Source: Himantopus leucocephalus (taxonomy: Eukaryota > Chordata > Aves > Charadriiformes > Recurvirostridae). From it: 64,000 nucleotides of DNA. How positions within the stretch are numbered: position 1 is the stretch's first letter; each line of letters begins with the position of its first letter. A program made the position numbers and the translations under genes. A model generated the notes under the pieces. That model did not search any database. It worked only from the letters and a program-made list of their open reading frames with translations, and had not been told where the DNA came from. Positions 1 through 11,556 of the stretch are shown piece after piece. The stretch lies in contig RSEF01000012.1 of NCBI GenBank assembly GCA_003993805.1, forward strand, positions 2,417,205 through 2,481,204, written 5' to 3'.

Positions 1-95
1 CTGTGGCCAGTGCAACTTCTTTAGAATTTAGGGCTGCTTCATGCCCTCGAAGTTTGGCCTGGATTCCTTGAAGATCAGATTCCCTTTTTGCATAG
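1..95 (-). CDS. LMNB1: LMNB1 exon 2, partial
   Basis: Read on the complement from 95, the acceptor ..TTTATTCTAG is followed by an open frame. After the split serine codon it encodes [19 protein letters not shown] and then [12 protein letters not shown]. This matches the lamin B1 rod (mammalian [22 protein letters not shown]...). The frame agrees with the phase-2 donor of exon 1. The exon is truncated by the window edge. Confidence 0.93.
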
Positions 96-3000
96 CTAGA
101 ATAAATCAGAGGAAGTGGTAAGAAAGCCTAGAAATGCCCCCCAAAATAGACTGCTGACTAATAAAACAAGGTGCAATCTGAATCTTAAAATTGAGAGACA
201 ATCAACAAAAAAAAAATTGCCTTGGCTTAATTTACTCTAATTTAAACCAACTCCTTAGTTCTGCTCGCTCATCTGATAAAACAGTAGCTTAGTATTTTGC
301 TTGGCCTGTAGAAACCTAAATATAGGGGAAACTGAGAACATCAAAAAAGTCTGAGAGGCATACATAGAAAAGGGGTAGCTGTGTTTATCAGAGGCACCTC
401 GTGTTTTCTCTTTAGCTAGTCTCTGTAAAAACGTCCTACCTTCACCAGAATCTTAATAGGAAGAAATAAGTTCTCCCATTAGAAGGCTCTTTCTATAGGG
501 TGGAAACAAATCATCTTTATTACCTTTTATCCATGCAGGAGCTTGCACAGATCCACTGTGTCTGGGTTTCAAATAGCCCATTTCCAATTTCTTTATGAAA
601 ATTGATGTTCACTATGTATAAGCTAGTCCTCCATAAGCAGAAGCTGTACCATAGTGAACAGTTTTGCAGGAACTTTCTAATCATACATAATGGCAAAGTT
701 CCACAGATCTGAGGAAAGACACCCAAATCCTGTCTATACAGTAATCTGTGCCATCACTGAAACTGCACTGGTGCAGAGGTACAAGTGTCTTTTTCTTTAC
801 AAAAGCAAACACACAAGCTTTTCAAATTACCAAATTAGTTTTATTGTCTACCCAAGTGGTCAAACTATAGGTGTTTATTTCCCAAAAATGGCATATGCAA
901 ACAAAGTTAAATGAGAAGAGTAAAGTAATGCCACAAAACCCCACACTCTTTAGCCTAAATTAATCATTCACCGATAATGCTACAACGAGGTACTACCAAA
1001 AATAGCAGAAAGGAAAAACACGCTCAGGAATCAAAATTACCGTTGACCTTTAGATAGTACAAGCAGCTGTGTTTAAATGTGTAACAGAAGTTCTCCCACC
1101 TTGAAGCTGACTCTGTCTCTCTGCGATACCCACATTCCTCTAGCAAGGGTAGCCGCATATAGAAGTTTTAGATGTTTATAATCAAACTATGAACATTTTA
1201 CAGCAATGGACAGATTCAGGCTCAATAAGACAACAGCTAGCACATTCTTCAGGTTTCACACTTCTCCTTGAAGAAGTGAAAAAAAAATGAGAATTCGCAA
1301 CACTAAACTGAAGAGACTAAAAATGGGATAGATTCTTAAGAACAAGATTCAAAAGTGTTAAAGCGTTAAGACTGCTTTTTTAAATCGCCATACTGTTATA
1401 AGAAACAACAGCATTGCCTCTCAGCAAAATAAGACTAATGTATAATCAACACAATTTTAAAAGGAGAGACTCTGAAATTTAAAAAATGCTTTTCCAAGAT
1501 CACATGCAAGCATATGCAATTACCATCATGCTCCAGAGAGGTATCTGCACAAAGGCTTGCAGAAAAACAGCTGTATAAATAAAATTATGTTTGGATGCTT
1601 CAGGGCTAGAGCCACAAGATGGCAGGCTTTAGGTAACAGACTTTGCACTCACTAATCCCACTCCCATCGAGTAACACCACACTCGATAGTGGCAGACTAC
1701 AAGAGCCTGCGACACACACAGACTCTCCTATACTCAACGTTTCCCCACCCCCCCCATTTCTGCTGCTCAACGCTGTCCAGCCCCTCCATGGCATTTTACA
1801 TACCACTTCTGAGACCCAGCAACTCAAACAAAAGCACAGAATTTCTGTTTTGGCCACATGGGTTCCTCCTTCCAGCTCTCTGCACTATTCACTGGAGGCC
1901 TCTGTCCTGCCCCTCCTCTCTCACCCAGGCCTGTAGGAACTTCAGCACACAAGGAAGCTGTACAGCAGAGGAGGAAAAAGAGGGCAGGAAAAGTGTCTTG
2001 CTATGGTACATCTGTAATAAAAATCTCTCCATCACCTAATGAGATGTATGAAGGCCCACATCAGGCCTTTGTTGTTTGATCACTGCTGGAGAAAGCTTTA
2101 TTCAAAATATGGAGAAATTGTTTCACTCAGGCTCTCTCACAAGGCTTCATACTGAAGCCAAGCCTTTCAAGTTGGATCCTGAAACCAGAAAGTTGCACAT
2201 ACATGGGGCCATAGTGTGCCACCCCCAACTCTGCGCATATACCTTGAAGTTTCTTTGGGGTTTTTTTTTGTATTTTTTTGTTTGTTTGTTTTTTTAATGC
2301 AAATACGTCTACCAATTACAAACTGCTCTACAGCCAAGAAAAGAGCCCTTGCAATTGGGGCAGCAGAGGAAAAGATGTACAATATGGAGTAGCAACAACA
2401 ATATGACTAAAACCCAATACACTACCTGTACCACTAAATTAGGTATTACCAGTTACATCAGCCCAATGTACTTTCCTTGCTTGTTTGCAACAAGATTGGC
2501 TGTGAAGCCATCCTGTAATTTAATGCAACTGAAGTCACACAAGAGGGGGAAAAAACAACTAAAATTAAGCACTACTAGTTGTTAGTGTTATGAGTTGCAT
2601 AGCTGTGAGACAGCACATCTGAACACATTCTCAGAAAGAAAACAGAAACTGGAGCTCAACACTTCAAACGTTGAAAGCCAGATGAAATCTCATCAACTCA
2701 GCAGCATCATGCCAGCCCTAAAGGAATATGGCAAAGAAGTGAAACAAGATCAAAAAAGCCTCTGTGAATTATAAGAGCACCACGTGCATATAACATATAC
2801 ATCACCCTTACACCTAGCAATTTTTACCAGGAAGAACTTCAGCTTCCCAACAATAGCTAGCTTTTTCCTCCACAGAAAGCCAAAGCTACATCTCAAAACA
2901 AGAAATAAAAAACCCCTCCTTCCTGTTGTAGTGTTCAGAAATTAGCCAGAACTGTATTCCTTCAAGCAGTTTGGCTCATGAAAGAAAAACAAAAGCAAAC

Positions 3001-6000
3001 AAGTAATTGCTGACTTGCATTTTCTTCAAAGCAGCAGCCTGTTTCTCTTTTGACTTCAAAGTGTGTGGATCTTCTTATCTGTGGCATTGTAATTTATTTT
3101 AAAATAGTGTAGAACTAGGAACTGCCCCAAAAGAGCCAGTTCCCATTCATTTTCGCTGTACTTCAGGGAGAGCTTGCACTTCAGAAATTTAACCCACAAC
3201 ATTTAACTCACATAGATACTAGGGAGCGTAAAGACCTCAATCTCACTCCTTCTGCCATGACAGCTCCCACTAATGGAGTTGCAACCACCTATACTTTAGA
3301 AACAGCTCAGCACACACCACAACAAAATAACATAATGTGTTTTCTGCGATACCCTGCAAACACTCAAGCAACCTGACAGCAGTAAGCATTCCACAGTGCC
3401 ACTCTCAGGAGTACAAATAACCCTGACAGCTGCAGTACTTCTGCCCAGCTCACATTTAAACAAGCTAGTTTCTCATACCAGACGCAGTCTAGCTGAGGCA
3501 CACATTTCTAAGCAGGTTAATTTCTTCACTGTTTCCAAAACTTAGTAACTTGTAAAGCAGAGTAAATCAACTCAAACACAACTACAAGGTACTGTGGTTA
3601 AGTTGTGTCTGGTTACCTGCACTAGCTCATTTAAAGCTAATTCAAAGCTCTCAAATAGAGATTCCAAGGGGCAATTAGTGCTTTGGTTAGATTACCTGGA
3701 CCACTTGGTTTGCAGCTCAGTAAAACAGCCTCACTGAACAGCTCACTGGAAGAGGCAGGCTCCCTTTCCATGTCTTGTGCAATCAACCCTTCTTCCCTCA
3801 GCCCTGAGGTTCACAAAATAACCTGTAATCTCCTTAAATTTCTTGCTAAAGTAGTAGAAAGGCCATGCAGGAAAAAAAGAAAAATAATTATTTTCTACCA
3901 GTTTAATAAGTTGAATTGGCTTTCAGGAGCCAGAAAAACTAGACACTTAATGCAAGGTAAGCGGGAAGACTGCTACTTTCAGTCAGTAGCTAGATCTCAG
4001 GTGTAATTTAAAGTTCCTTTGAAACCGAGCCAGTGCAAGATGCCACCACCCTCCAGGATTTTTCTCACCTCCTACACCCACCACACTAAAAGAGTCAGAT
4101 CACAAAGCTAAACATTACCAACAGTAACCAAACCCTCTTCAAAAAACTTTGAGTTTTAGCCAATTCATGACATAGCTACAAAAGTGCTGTAATTCATGAT
4201 AATGCAGCCTGTATTTACATCCATATAAAATTACAGAGTACTGCACATTGAGCTGGCTTTCCACTCCAGTTGTGGAGAAATATGAAAATCAAAAAACAAA
4301 CTATGCTGATTAATGCTTTATGTTTTGTTTAGCTAGCAGTCAGTTTTCCATGTTTTTCTCCCTATGGTAGAAAAAACAGTAAGGCTATGTTTTGCAAGGA
4401 AGTGATTTACAACAACATAAGAAACATCTGTTTAAAAGCATTCAAGTTTTTGTATATAGATCAAAATGACAATGAGAGTAATTGGACAACCTTGCCTTTC
4501 CTGTAAATAAATATATGTAACTCAGTTTCAGCTTGTCTCATGTCTCCAGTTAAATAAAATGGGTGACATTTGCTCAGTGTTTGAAATCAACACTAAAGGT
4601 ACATCATCTGTAGCCACTTATTGCTCAACAGTGACCCTTCTTGAAGAGCTCAAACATGTGAATCCCACTACTCTGACCAGCAATCTAGGCAGAATCTTTA
4701 CACATACAGTGTATACATATCAAGTCACTGCCTGATACTGTGTTAATCACTATGTGTCCCCATGTTTAAGACCACCTTTAACACCACAGCAAATTATTCC
4801 TGCATTTACATCCTATACTGCATGGAAGACACTCTTAGGTAACTTAAGTTATACTCTTATATTTCAATTGCTTAAATTATTGTGCCACAAGTTAATCACT
4901 CCCCTCCTTACTTCTCTGGGTGCTCTCCCTACGGTACGCATCAGACCAGTGACAGATTTCAAGTTAAAGCTCAGCAGTTCCCTAGCCACCCATATTCACC
5001 TCACTTCCCGAGATCACCTACAATAATGAAAGTGTATTTCAAAAAGTTTCAAGTCAGCTTCCTCAAAACAGTTCCTCTAGCTCATTACAGCACACCACAT
5101 ATGCACCACAGGAAGCCCTGGAACAGCTGTTACAACTTTGCTTGCATTAACACAACACAGTCCTTCTGCATAGTTGCTCAGGGTACCAGCTGCAGGGTGC
5201 CGCACACATGAACAGTAATTCAAGCCATAGGCTGATACCAAGCTATTACTGACCTTTAGTTTATTGCCTAATCCCACCGTAGAAACTAATTTCAGAATAC
5301 AGAAGAGAAGGAAGACCAATTGAAGATATAAAGCACAAGACAGAGAAATAATCTTTTAAGTATTAAAAATGCATAAAACTAGTTTTGCCACAATTACATT
5401 TACTATAAACACTTAATGACAATCAATGACCATTATTATATCCTTTATCAATATCTTCAATAAACCCCATAATTTCCTTCAAAGTTACTTTTATCGCATT
5501 GTCTTCTCTTACAGGAGCGCAGATGTACTTCAGCATTGGAAAACTGCCACAGTGAAATCTCAGCCTGCCAAAGAAATGTAAACAAGGAGTTTCCTAAATG
5601 AACTAGCATTAACACCAGCTCATGCTTCCTAAACAGTGTGATTACCTCCCATGACAAATCAGGATATAGACAAGTCCAGTTAGGGATTTTGACGTGCTGT
5701 GCACTTAAATAAGTCCCCATAATGAACATTCACCTCACCAAACGAAATCATCCTGAAACTTGACCCAAAAGCAGACCAAGTGACACAATAGTAAGCCTAA
5801 CTTACTGAACTGCCCTTATTCAACATTACTGGGTAACACAGCTATGTCTAACTTCATTATGTAAACCCTTGTTATGTTAATTGCTCAAGTTACACATCAG
5901 GATTTTGCCTCCACCATCTTGGCTCTACAGTTCTCCCTGGTTTGCAGCAATTGCAAATGATGAAAGCATGATACACTTGCACCCAAAAGTAGAAACTTAA

Positions 6001-8181
6001 TCCAGTCTGTAGGATGCCAGAGTGATGGAGCAATTCAGAGCTCTACTCTTCTATCTGCCACTGAAATGATGGCATCATGAAACACCTAAGGATCATGTCT
6101 TTCACTACTTTGTCTGCATTGTCTATTTAGCTCCTTTCTCAAGAACATGAAATCTGCATCATCTGAAGTCCCAGCCAAGGCCACGCTGCTCTGTTGTAGG
6201 AAGGGCGCTCTAACTAAAATTAACAGCTAGGAGTTTGGTACTAATTGCATCACCACACACTTTACTTTGGCTGAAAATCCAGCTATTTGCAGGCAACCAC
6301 CTGGTTTCGCACACACCTGCACACCCCTAATCATGAGATTTTGCTAAGTATCACATCACAGGAAAACGTAAAAGAGAATATGAAGAATGTCCTTGTTCAC
6401 ATTATTAAGTGTCCTGATTACACCCACAGAAAGGCAATCTTCTGTAAATTGCATCTTGAGCCCCATCTTCCACATACATTCTTATGTCAGCTTCTCAAAA
6501 GAGTTTATCTTCCTCCATAAAGTCACTAAGAGATGGAAATTTCTGGTTTGGCTTTAAAGTCAAGTGATTCTGATGCCTATCTGCAGCTACATCTTGCTTT
6601 CCCTGCCACTGTCAATAATCTCTTTGATGCAAGACCTTCATGGGGCACCAAGAAGTAACCACAAGAGCAACTAGACACACTAATTAGAAGCTCCTAGTTT
6701 GCTTTCGCTTTTTAAATAACAAGTTAACAGCCCAAAAGATCTTGGAGCTGTCTGCAGACACATGAAAACATCAATATGCTAGTTCACATGTGGGCTGAAA
6801 ATCAAAGTTAACAGATTTACCATGTTAGAGCAAGATGAACAGCTCTGCTTTTTTTTTTCCCCAATATCAATCCATTGACAAAATTTTTGATCCCAAGATT
6901 AAAGTTAGAATGGCACGTGGCCCTCACTAGTGAAAAAAGCCCAAACAGAAGATTCTCTTTTGCTAATAGAAAACTACAGCAGTCACAGAAATCAAATTCA
7001 AGGTAAAATACAAACAAGGAAGCAAATAAAGAAACAACTGAATCAAGTCGAATGTCTAAGAAGCAAAATCTAGTGTCACAAATCAGTTCATTGCAAGACT
7101 GGATATCTTGGCGCTGTGCCATAAAGCTTGCAATCTTGAGAACATCCGGTCATGAATCTACCTTTTGTAACAGCAAAATGAACACAAATAAGGGGTTTTT
7201 TTGTTGTTTGTTTTGAGCAAACCCTACTTATTACCTACTCGTGCATTTTCGTATTATGAAGCCAACATCTTTCCGAAAGGACACGGTAAAAGCTTAGACC
7301 CGCAACAGCCACTATACAGACGGTCATCGCGTTGCATTTTGCAGCCTGAAGCAGCTTATGCCTTAGGGGCATAGAGTCACTTGTCTGTACGGGGAGGGGG
7401 GGATGGTGGTGGTGGCGAAGGGTCCCCTCCCGACTCGGACCCCGGAGCCCTCCAATCTCAGTGATGCGGAGGGTGAACTGGGGCGAAGTTCCGAGGGTGC
7501 CGCCAACACCGCTTCGGCCTGAGACCTCGTTCTCCGCAGCCACCGGCACACGGCGGCGGCTCTCCGGCCGCCAACCGCCGCCTTCCCCAAGGGCTCAGCA
7601 GCTGGGGGTCGGCGGAGGCGCCATCTGAGGACCCGTGGATCGGGCCGCACCGCCGCTTCCCGCCGGGGCGGAGCGAGGCAGCGCTGCCTCTGGGTCATTC
7701 ATTCAAAGCCGAGGCGGCGCTCTCGGCGGGCGGGAACGACCGCCACGGCGGGAACCGCTCAGCCTGGCCCGCCGGCCACCCAGCCCCGCCGTGTCGTGTC
7801 CCCCCCACCCACGCGTGTCCCCGCTCACCTAGCCTGCAGCTTCTCGTGCTCGGCGCGGACCCTGCCCAGCTCGATCTGCAGCATGGCCCGCTCCCGCGCC
7901 GTGTCGTCCAGCGCCCGGCGGACGTCGGCCAGCTCGGCCTCGTAGACCGCCTTCAGGGTGCTGACCTCGCGGCCGCGCACCTCCTCTCGCTCGGTGACCT
8001 GCTGGTGCAGGGTGCTGTTCTCCGTCTCCAGGCTCCGCACCTTGTCGATGTACACGGCCAGGCGGTCGTTCAGCTGCCGCAGCTCCTCCTTCTCCTGCAG
8101 CCGGGAGAGCCGCGTCGGGCTGTGCGGCGCGGCGCTCATGGAGCCCCGTCTGCGCAGCCCCAGCGGCACAGCGGCCTCCAT
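1..8181 (-). CDS. LMNB1: Lamin B1, 5' part (exon 1 and part of exon 2; runs off the left edge)
   Basis: Lamin B1 is a type V intermediate-filament protein of the inner nuclear membrane and lamina. Two exons are visible on the minus strand: 8181-7829 and 95-1 (cut by the window edge). The first in-frame ATG (8181-8179) lies in a strong context (GCCGCC before, G after). The protein begins [15 protein letters not shown]. It then has a head motif SPTRLSRLQ (about residues 21-29), the conserved CDK1 site flanking the rod in lamins, and the rod initiation segment around [19 protein letters not shown] (about 30-48), continuing as heptad coil. Exon 2 adds [20 protein letters not shown]. The ETEN and [11 protein letters not shown] stretches match lamin B1 rather than B2 or A as I recall them. 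Exon 1 ends in AG|GTGAGC (phase 2) and exon 2 follows ..TTCTAG|C, restoring a serine codon. The rest of the rod, the NLS, the Ig fold and the CaaX box lie outside. Confidence 0.96.
96..7828 (-). other. LMNB1: LMNB1 intron 1
   Basis: This is a 7733-bp intron bounded by GTGAGC and TTCTAG. The first ~440 bases after the donor (about 7390-7828) are still CpG-island sequence; the rest is A+T-rich. I see no second gene, no clear CR1 and no LTR in it. Short open frames on both strands show no coding signature. A T-rich stretch near 2260-2295 is simple sequence. Confidence 0.9.
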
Positions 8182-8900
8182 GGCGGCGCGGCGGGAGGGA
8201 CAAGCACGGGCGCAAACGGAGCGGGAAGTACGGGAACAACCGGGCGGGAGGCGCCGCAGCAATTAACGGGCAAACTAAGCCGGCGGGGCGGGGGGGGACC
8301 GAGCCGCGAGCGGCCGCCTCCCGCACCTGCTCCGCGGCAGCTAACAAGAAAACCACGCCGGCGGGGCGGGAGAGGCCGAGCCGCGAGCAGCCATCAACCC
8401 AGCCGCCGCCTCTCACACCTCCACCGCACCGGCGCGCTCTGCGCCGCGAGCCAATATGGCCGGCGCCCGTTAGCCCCGCGCCCCCGCCCCGCCGCCGCCG
8501 CCGCCCACGTGACCGGCCGCCGGCCAATCGCGACACGAGGCGGGCTGGGCGCCGCGCGCTGCCGGCGGCTGGAGAATCAATTCGAACCCCGCCACCGCCC
8601 GCAACGAGCAGCCGGCGCGCGAGGGGGGGAGGCCCCGCCCCTCCGCACGGCTGAGGCGGCCTCGGCCCAGCGGCCCCGTCCTTTGTTGCCGCCTCCGGCT
8701 CCGGACAAAGGGAGCCGGATCCCGATTCGGGACAGACGCCCTGAGCCCCCCCCACACACACCGCACCCTCCTCCCCCCACGCCCGGTGGGTCCCCTCGGG
8801 CGTCCCTCCACCGCCTCTCCGGTACGAGGTGGGTTCCCCAAGGCCGCCGGCCAGCGCCCGCCAGCCATTGCTCGGCCCGGGGGAGAGGCTTTCATTCGGC
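7390..8900 (-). promoter_or_regulatory. LMNB1: CpG-island promoter of LMNB1
   Basis: A dense G+C and CpG block spans LMNB1 exon 1 and its 5' flank, with no obvious TATA box. Upstream of the ATG are a CACGTG E-box inside CCACGTGACC (8505-8514), CCAAT boxes at 8451-8455 and 8524-8528 (plus strand), and several GC boxes (CCCCGCCCC near 8482-8490). This is a typical housekeeping or proliferation-linked promoter. The transcription start cannot be placed from sequence alone. Confidence 0.75.
7829..8181 (-). CDS. LMNB1: LMNB1 exon 1, coding part
   Basis: There are 353 coding bases: 117 codons plus two bases. The donor GTGAGC occupies 7823-7828 (complement). This exon carries the head domain and the start of coil 1, as first exons of vertebrate lamin genes do. 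The reading frame stays open upstream of the ATG to about 8262, but that extension has no ATG (8262 is a TTG). A second in-frame ATG at 8139 (residue 15, GSMSAAP) is a possible alternative start. Confidence 0.96.
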
Positions 8901-9579
8901 AATGCCTCTTCTGCCTATGAGAAACTAAGTGATTTTGCTGCGACAGACATTTCCTATCCCCAATTTACTCGTCCCTCGTCTGTAGGCTGCAGGCTGTAAT
9001 TTGAAAACGATGCTTGGCTCCTGATCCTGTCAGTGTCTGCGCGCCCGGTTTTAAGTTGCCTCAGATGAGTACTCCCAATATTCAAAATGCAATTATTTAG
9101 ATTCAGCTCAACTCAGGTTTTGGTGTTAGCATTTGAATATTCCTTATCTGATGTTAGGCTGACTTCTGACAGCTCGTTGCGAGTGAGATGTCCTGTACTT
9201 AATTACAAATTGAATGTGAATTCCTCAGGAAAAGCCAGAATCCTTGAGTGCTGGGAGTGCAACGGATGAAAAAGCCACATTCATCCGTGTGGAACTGGAC
9301 CCGGTGAAGATCTGGTTTACGGCTTTTAAATCGTCATTGTCCCTTCACAAGCAATTAAGTAGGCTGCATCTTCTGCAGGTTGGTTTACATCAGAACCCCT
9401 GGGCTTTGAGAGCTGGGTGTTAGAAAGTCGAAACTGGGAAGAGGAACAACAGTTCAAAGTCTCGATTGTAAACTCAACTTCCCACAGAAATTCGTGTAGA
9501 GAGAGCTAGGAAAACGCTAAGATTTCCCCTACTTACATCTCCTCAAAGTCTTTTAGTAAGGTTCCTTCTAGAATGAGCC

Positions 9580-11299
9580 ATGACAAGATTCCAGAAACCT
9601 GGTACTTTTCCACCGGACGTGAGATGGCCCCATGGAAGGTGAGTGCCCCTTCTCAGTTCCTGGATGTTCGTTCTCACTTCAGTTAGCTTAGCAAAACGAT
9701 TTTTTTTTGCAAATTACCACTGTAAGGTGACATCCCCTCAAAGAAAATAAGAAGTATTCCAGTCACAGGGGTGTATCTAGCTAAAGGTAGTTTAGCCATA
9801 GCAGGGGAGCTCCTGCTTTTTTCCCACATCGTTCCTTTGTTGACACAAACTATTACCTGTTTCTCCATTTTCCTTCTCTGCCTGTTATTACAATTTGCTC
9901 TTTTCCAGCCCTTTGGAAAAAATAGCAAAGCTGGCTAAAAAGAGTGGTAGCAGCTGGGGGAAAAAAAATCTGTATAGCACCTGCTGCAACATAAAATTGT
10001 CAACAAAGTAGGATTATAGCCCAAGGTAGTTTTACACTGCAGCTGGCGCTACAGTGAAAGGATCTATATTCACAGGCAGTACAAGAGACAAAGTTTGGGA
10101 GATTTTATTGTTGTACAGACAGAGCCTTCTGCAGATGTTTAGTCCTGACTTTGGTTCTGTCCACTTCCAGGGTTTAATTTAGTGCTGGATTTTAAATCAT
10201 TGAGTTTTCATTTCATTATAAAAATATATATTATTATTCCCTCCCTGCCCCCCCCACCAGTATTTGTTTTGCAGTTAGTGTGCATGCAGCAAAGCTTTTT
10301 TTTTTTTTTTNGTTATGGGTGGGATGTGTTTCATTTCACTTCCCAAATTAAAAGTTTGTATTGAAAATCCAAACTGCTTGTAAGGAGGCCTTCCTTTCTC
10401 TTCAGAAGCCTCAAGCTTTAACTTTTTTTTGGTGAAACTATGGCATTTTAGCTTCCCAGCCTACCACATGAGATGAAATTAGATGGGGCTCACTTAGCAG
10501 GCTAATACTGTAAAAATTAGATGCAAACAAGTATTGTAGTAGTAGGCTGGCCAGACCAGTTTGCGTATTATAATTATCCAGTGAAAAACAAAACCTTTAT
10601 CTTACCAATTCCACACTTACTTTCCACCAGTCTGTGTTTTTAGGTTGTTGCTGCCATCTAATTAAAAAATAAATATTGATATAGCATTTCATATGTACAT
10701 TTAAAAAAAGAGAATAGTCTCATTATTAAAAACATAATCTTTTGTGTGGTTTCAATGGCAAGATTAGCTTCCATATTGAAGCAAGTTAACCTTCAGTAAT
10801 CATGCCATCGGATTTTTTTGCCAGTTGCTTACATTTGAGATTTCTTGCTGTTACTTGTGAATTCATCTTGCTCTACTAGGCTGAAAAAGAAAGTAAGAAA
10901 AGAATCAGCCTTCAAATTGTGCCTTGGCTGATGTCAGACACTTTACTTGTGAAACTGAATATCAACATTGTTCCTCTTTGCTCTTGGCAGCTTGGGCCTG
11001 ATACAGCGCGCATATGTGATATACTTCCTTTGTATAGAAAAGCCTGTAAGTGCCATTATTAAATCAGCCGGGGGGTCACTGCTCAGAGGCACAAGGCAGC
11101 CCTGAAGGACGGACTGAGCGCTGACACTCCTCTGCCTCTAGACTGCTGCCCAAGGGAACCAGAAGTCTTTTCTCTACCTCAGAAAACCAAACCAAAACAA
11201 AGGAATGTGATGTTTACCCCATGTGGCTGTGGACTCGATTCAAAATATTTTCACCTTATGAAGTATGACTCTGATACACTTTACTGCTTTTATAGCTGA
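9580..11299 (+). CDS. Possible small three-exon gene, product unknown (prediction)
   Basis: I do not recognise this product. A spliced frame of 76 codons can be built: exon A 9580-9638 (ATG, then TRFQKPGTFPPDVRWPHG), exon B 10991-11045 (LGLIQRAYVIYFLCIEKP) and exon C 11183-11299 (KTKPKQRNVMFTPCG..., ending CFYS and TGA). Splice signals are good: donor AAG|GTGAGT, a long pyrimidine tract ending TTGGCAG, donor CCT|GTAAGT and acceptor TCTACCTCAG. Exon A may itself follow an acceptor (CCTTCTAG at about 9571), leaving room for a 5' exon from the LMNB1 CpG island. AATAAA lies at 11551. Against it: the product is small, exon A is also open in another frame, and no known domain is visible. Mammalian synteny places TEX43 (SPMIP10) between PHAX and LMNB1. 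GLIQRAYV faintly resembles GMIPRRYV in human TEX43 as I remember it. That is too weak for an assignment. Confidence 0.25.
10296..10311. repeat. Poly-T tract ending in an ambiguous base
   Basis: A run of 15 Ts followed by an N at 10311, lying between exons A and B of the possible small gene. Confidence 0.85.
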
Positions 11300-11550
11300 T
11301 CTCTGAAATACATCACAAGTACTTCAACACAGCTTCAAAATGACACTGCAGCTACAATTTAATACCTTTACAGTCAGCATAAATTGTATATATCGGGCAC
11401 GTGCACATCTTATAGACAGAGCAGGCTATGTTACATTTAGACTCGCCTGTCCTAAACATGGAAAGTATTCCACTGACTGAGGCATTTTTGAAGAAAAGTC
11501 TTTCAATGTGCACCAGTTAATAGCAAATGTTTTCTTTGTACACTGATTTA

Positions 11551-11556
11551 AATAAA
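11551..11556 (+). terminator. Candidate poly(A) signal for the possible small gene
   Basis: AATAAA lies 252 bases after the predicted TGA and is followed by an A-run and then a GT-containing stretch (AAGTTTGTGG). It fits as the 3' end of the predicted transcript, but AATAAA is frequent in A+T-rich DNA. Confidence 0.25.

Noticed and set aside
8182..8262. Upstream extension of the LMNB1 frame
   Set aside because: The extension starts at TTG, not ATG. The first ATG at 8181 has a far better context and fits the family.
7829..8902. 357-codon minus-strand frame overlapping LMNB1 in another frame
   Set aside because: It shares the DNA of the real lamin frame, and its Gly/Arg-rich product is a composition artefact.
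7846..8928. 360-codon open frame on the plus strand, opposite LMNB1 exon 1 and its promoter
   Set aside because: It lies in a CpG island where stop codons are rare, it is antisense to a proven exon, and its translation is a low-complexity Arg/Pro/Ala mix.
9573..9683. Alternative frame (MSHDKIPETW...) in exon A of the possible small gene
   Set aside because: Joined to exon B in phase it stays open through exon B but reaches a stop at the exon C junction, giving only about 40 residues. The frame starting at 9580 is longer and fits all three exons.
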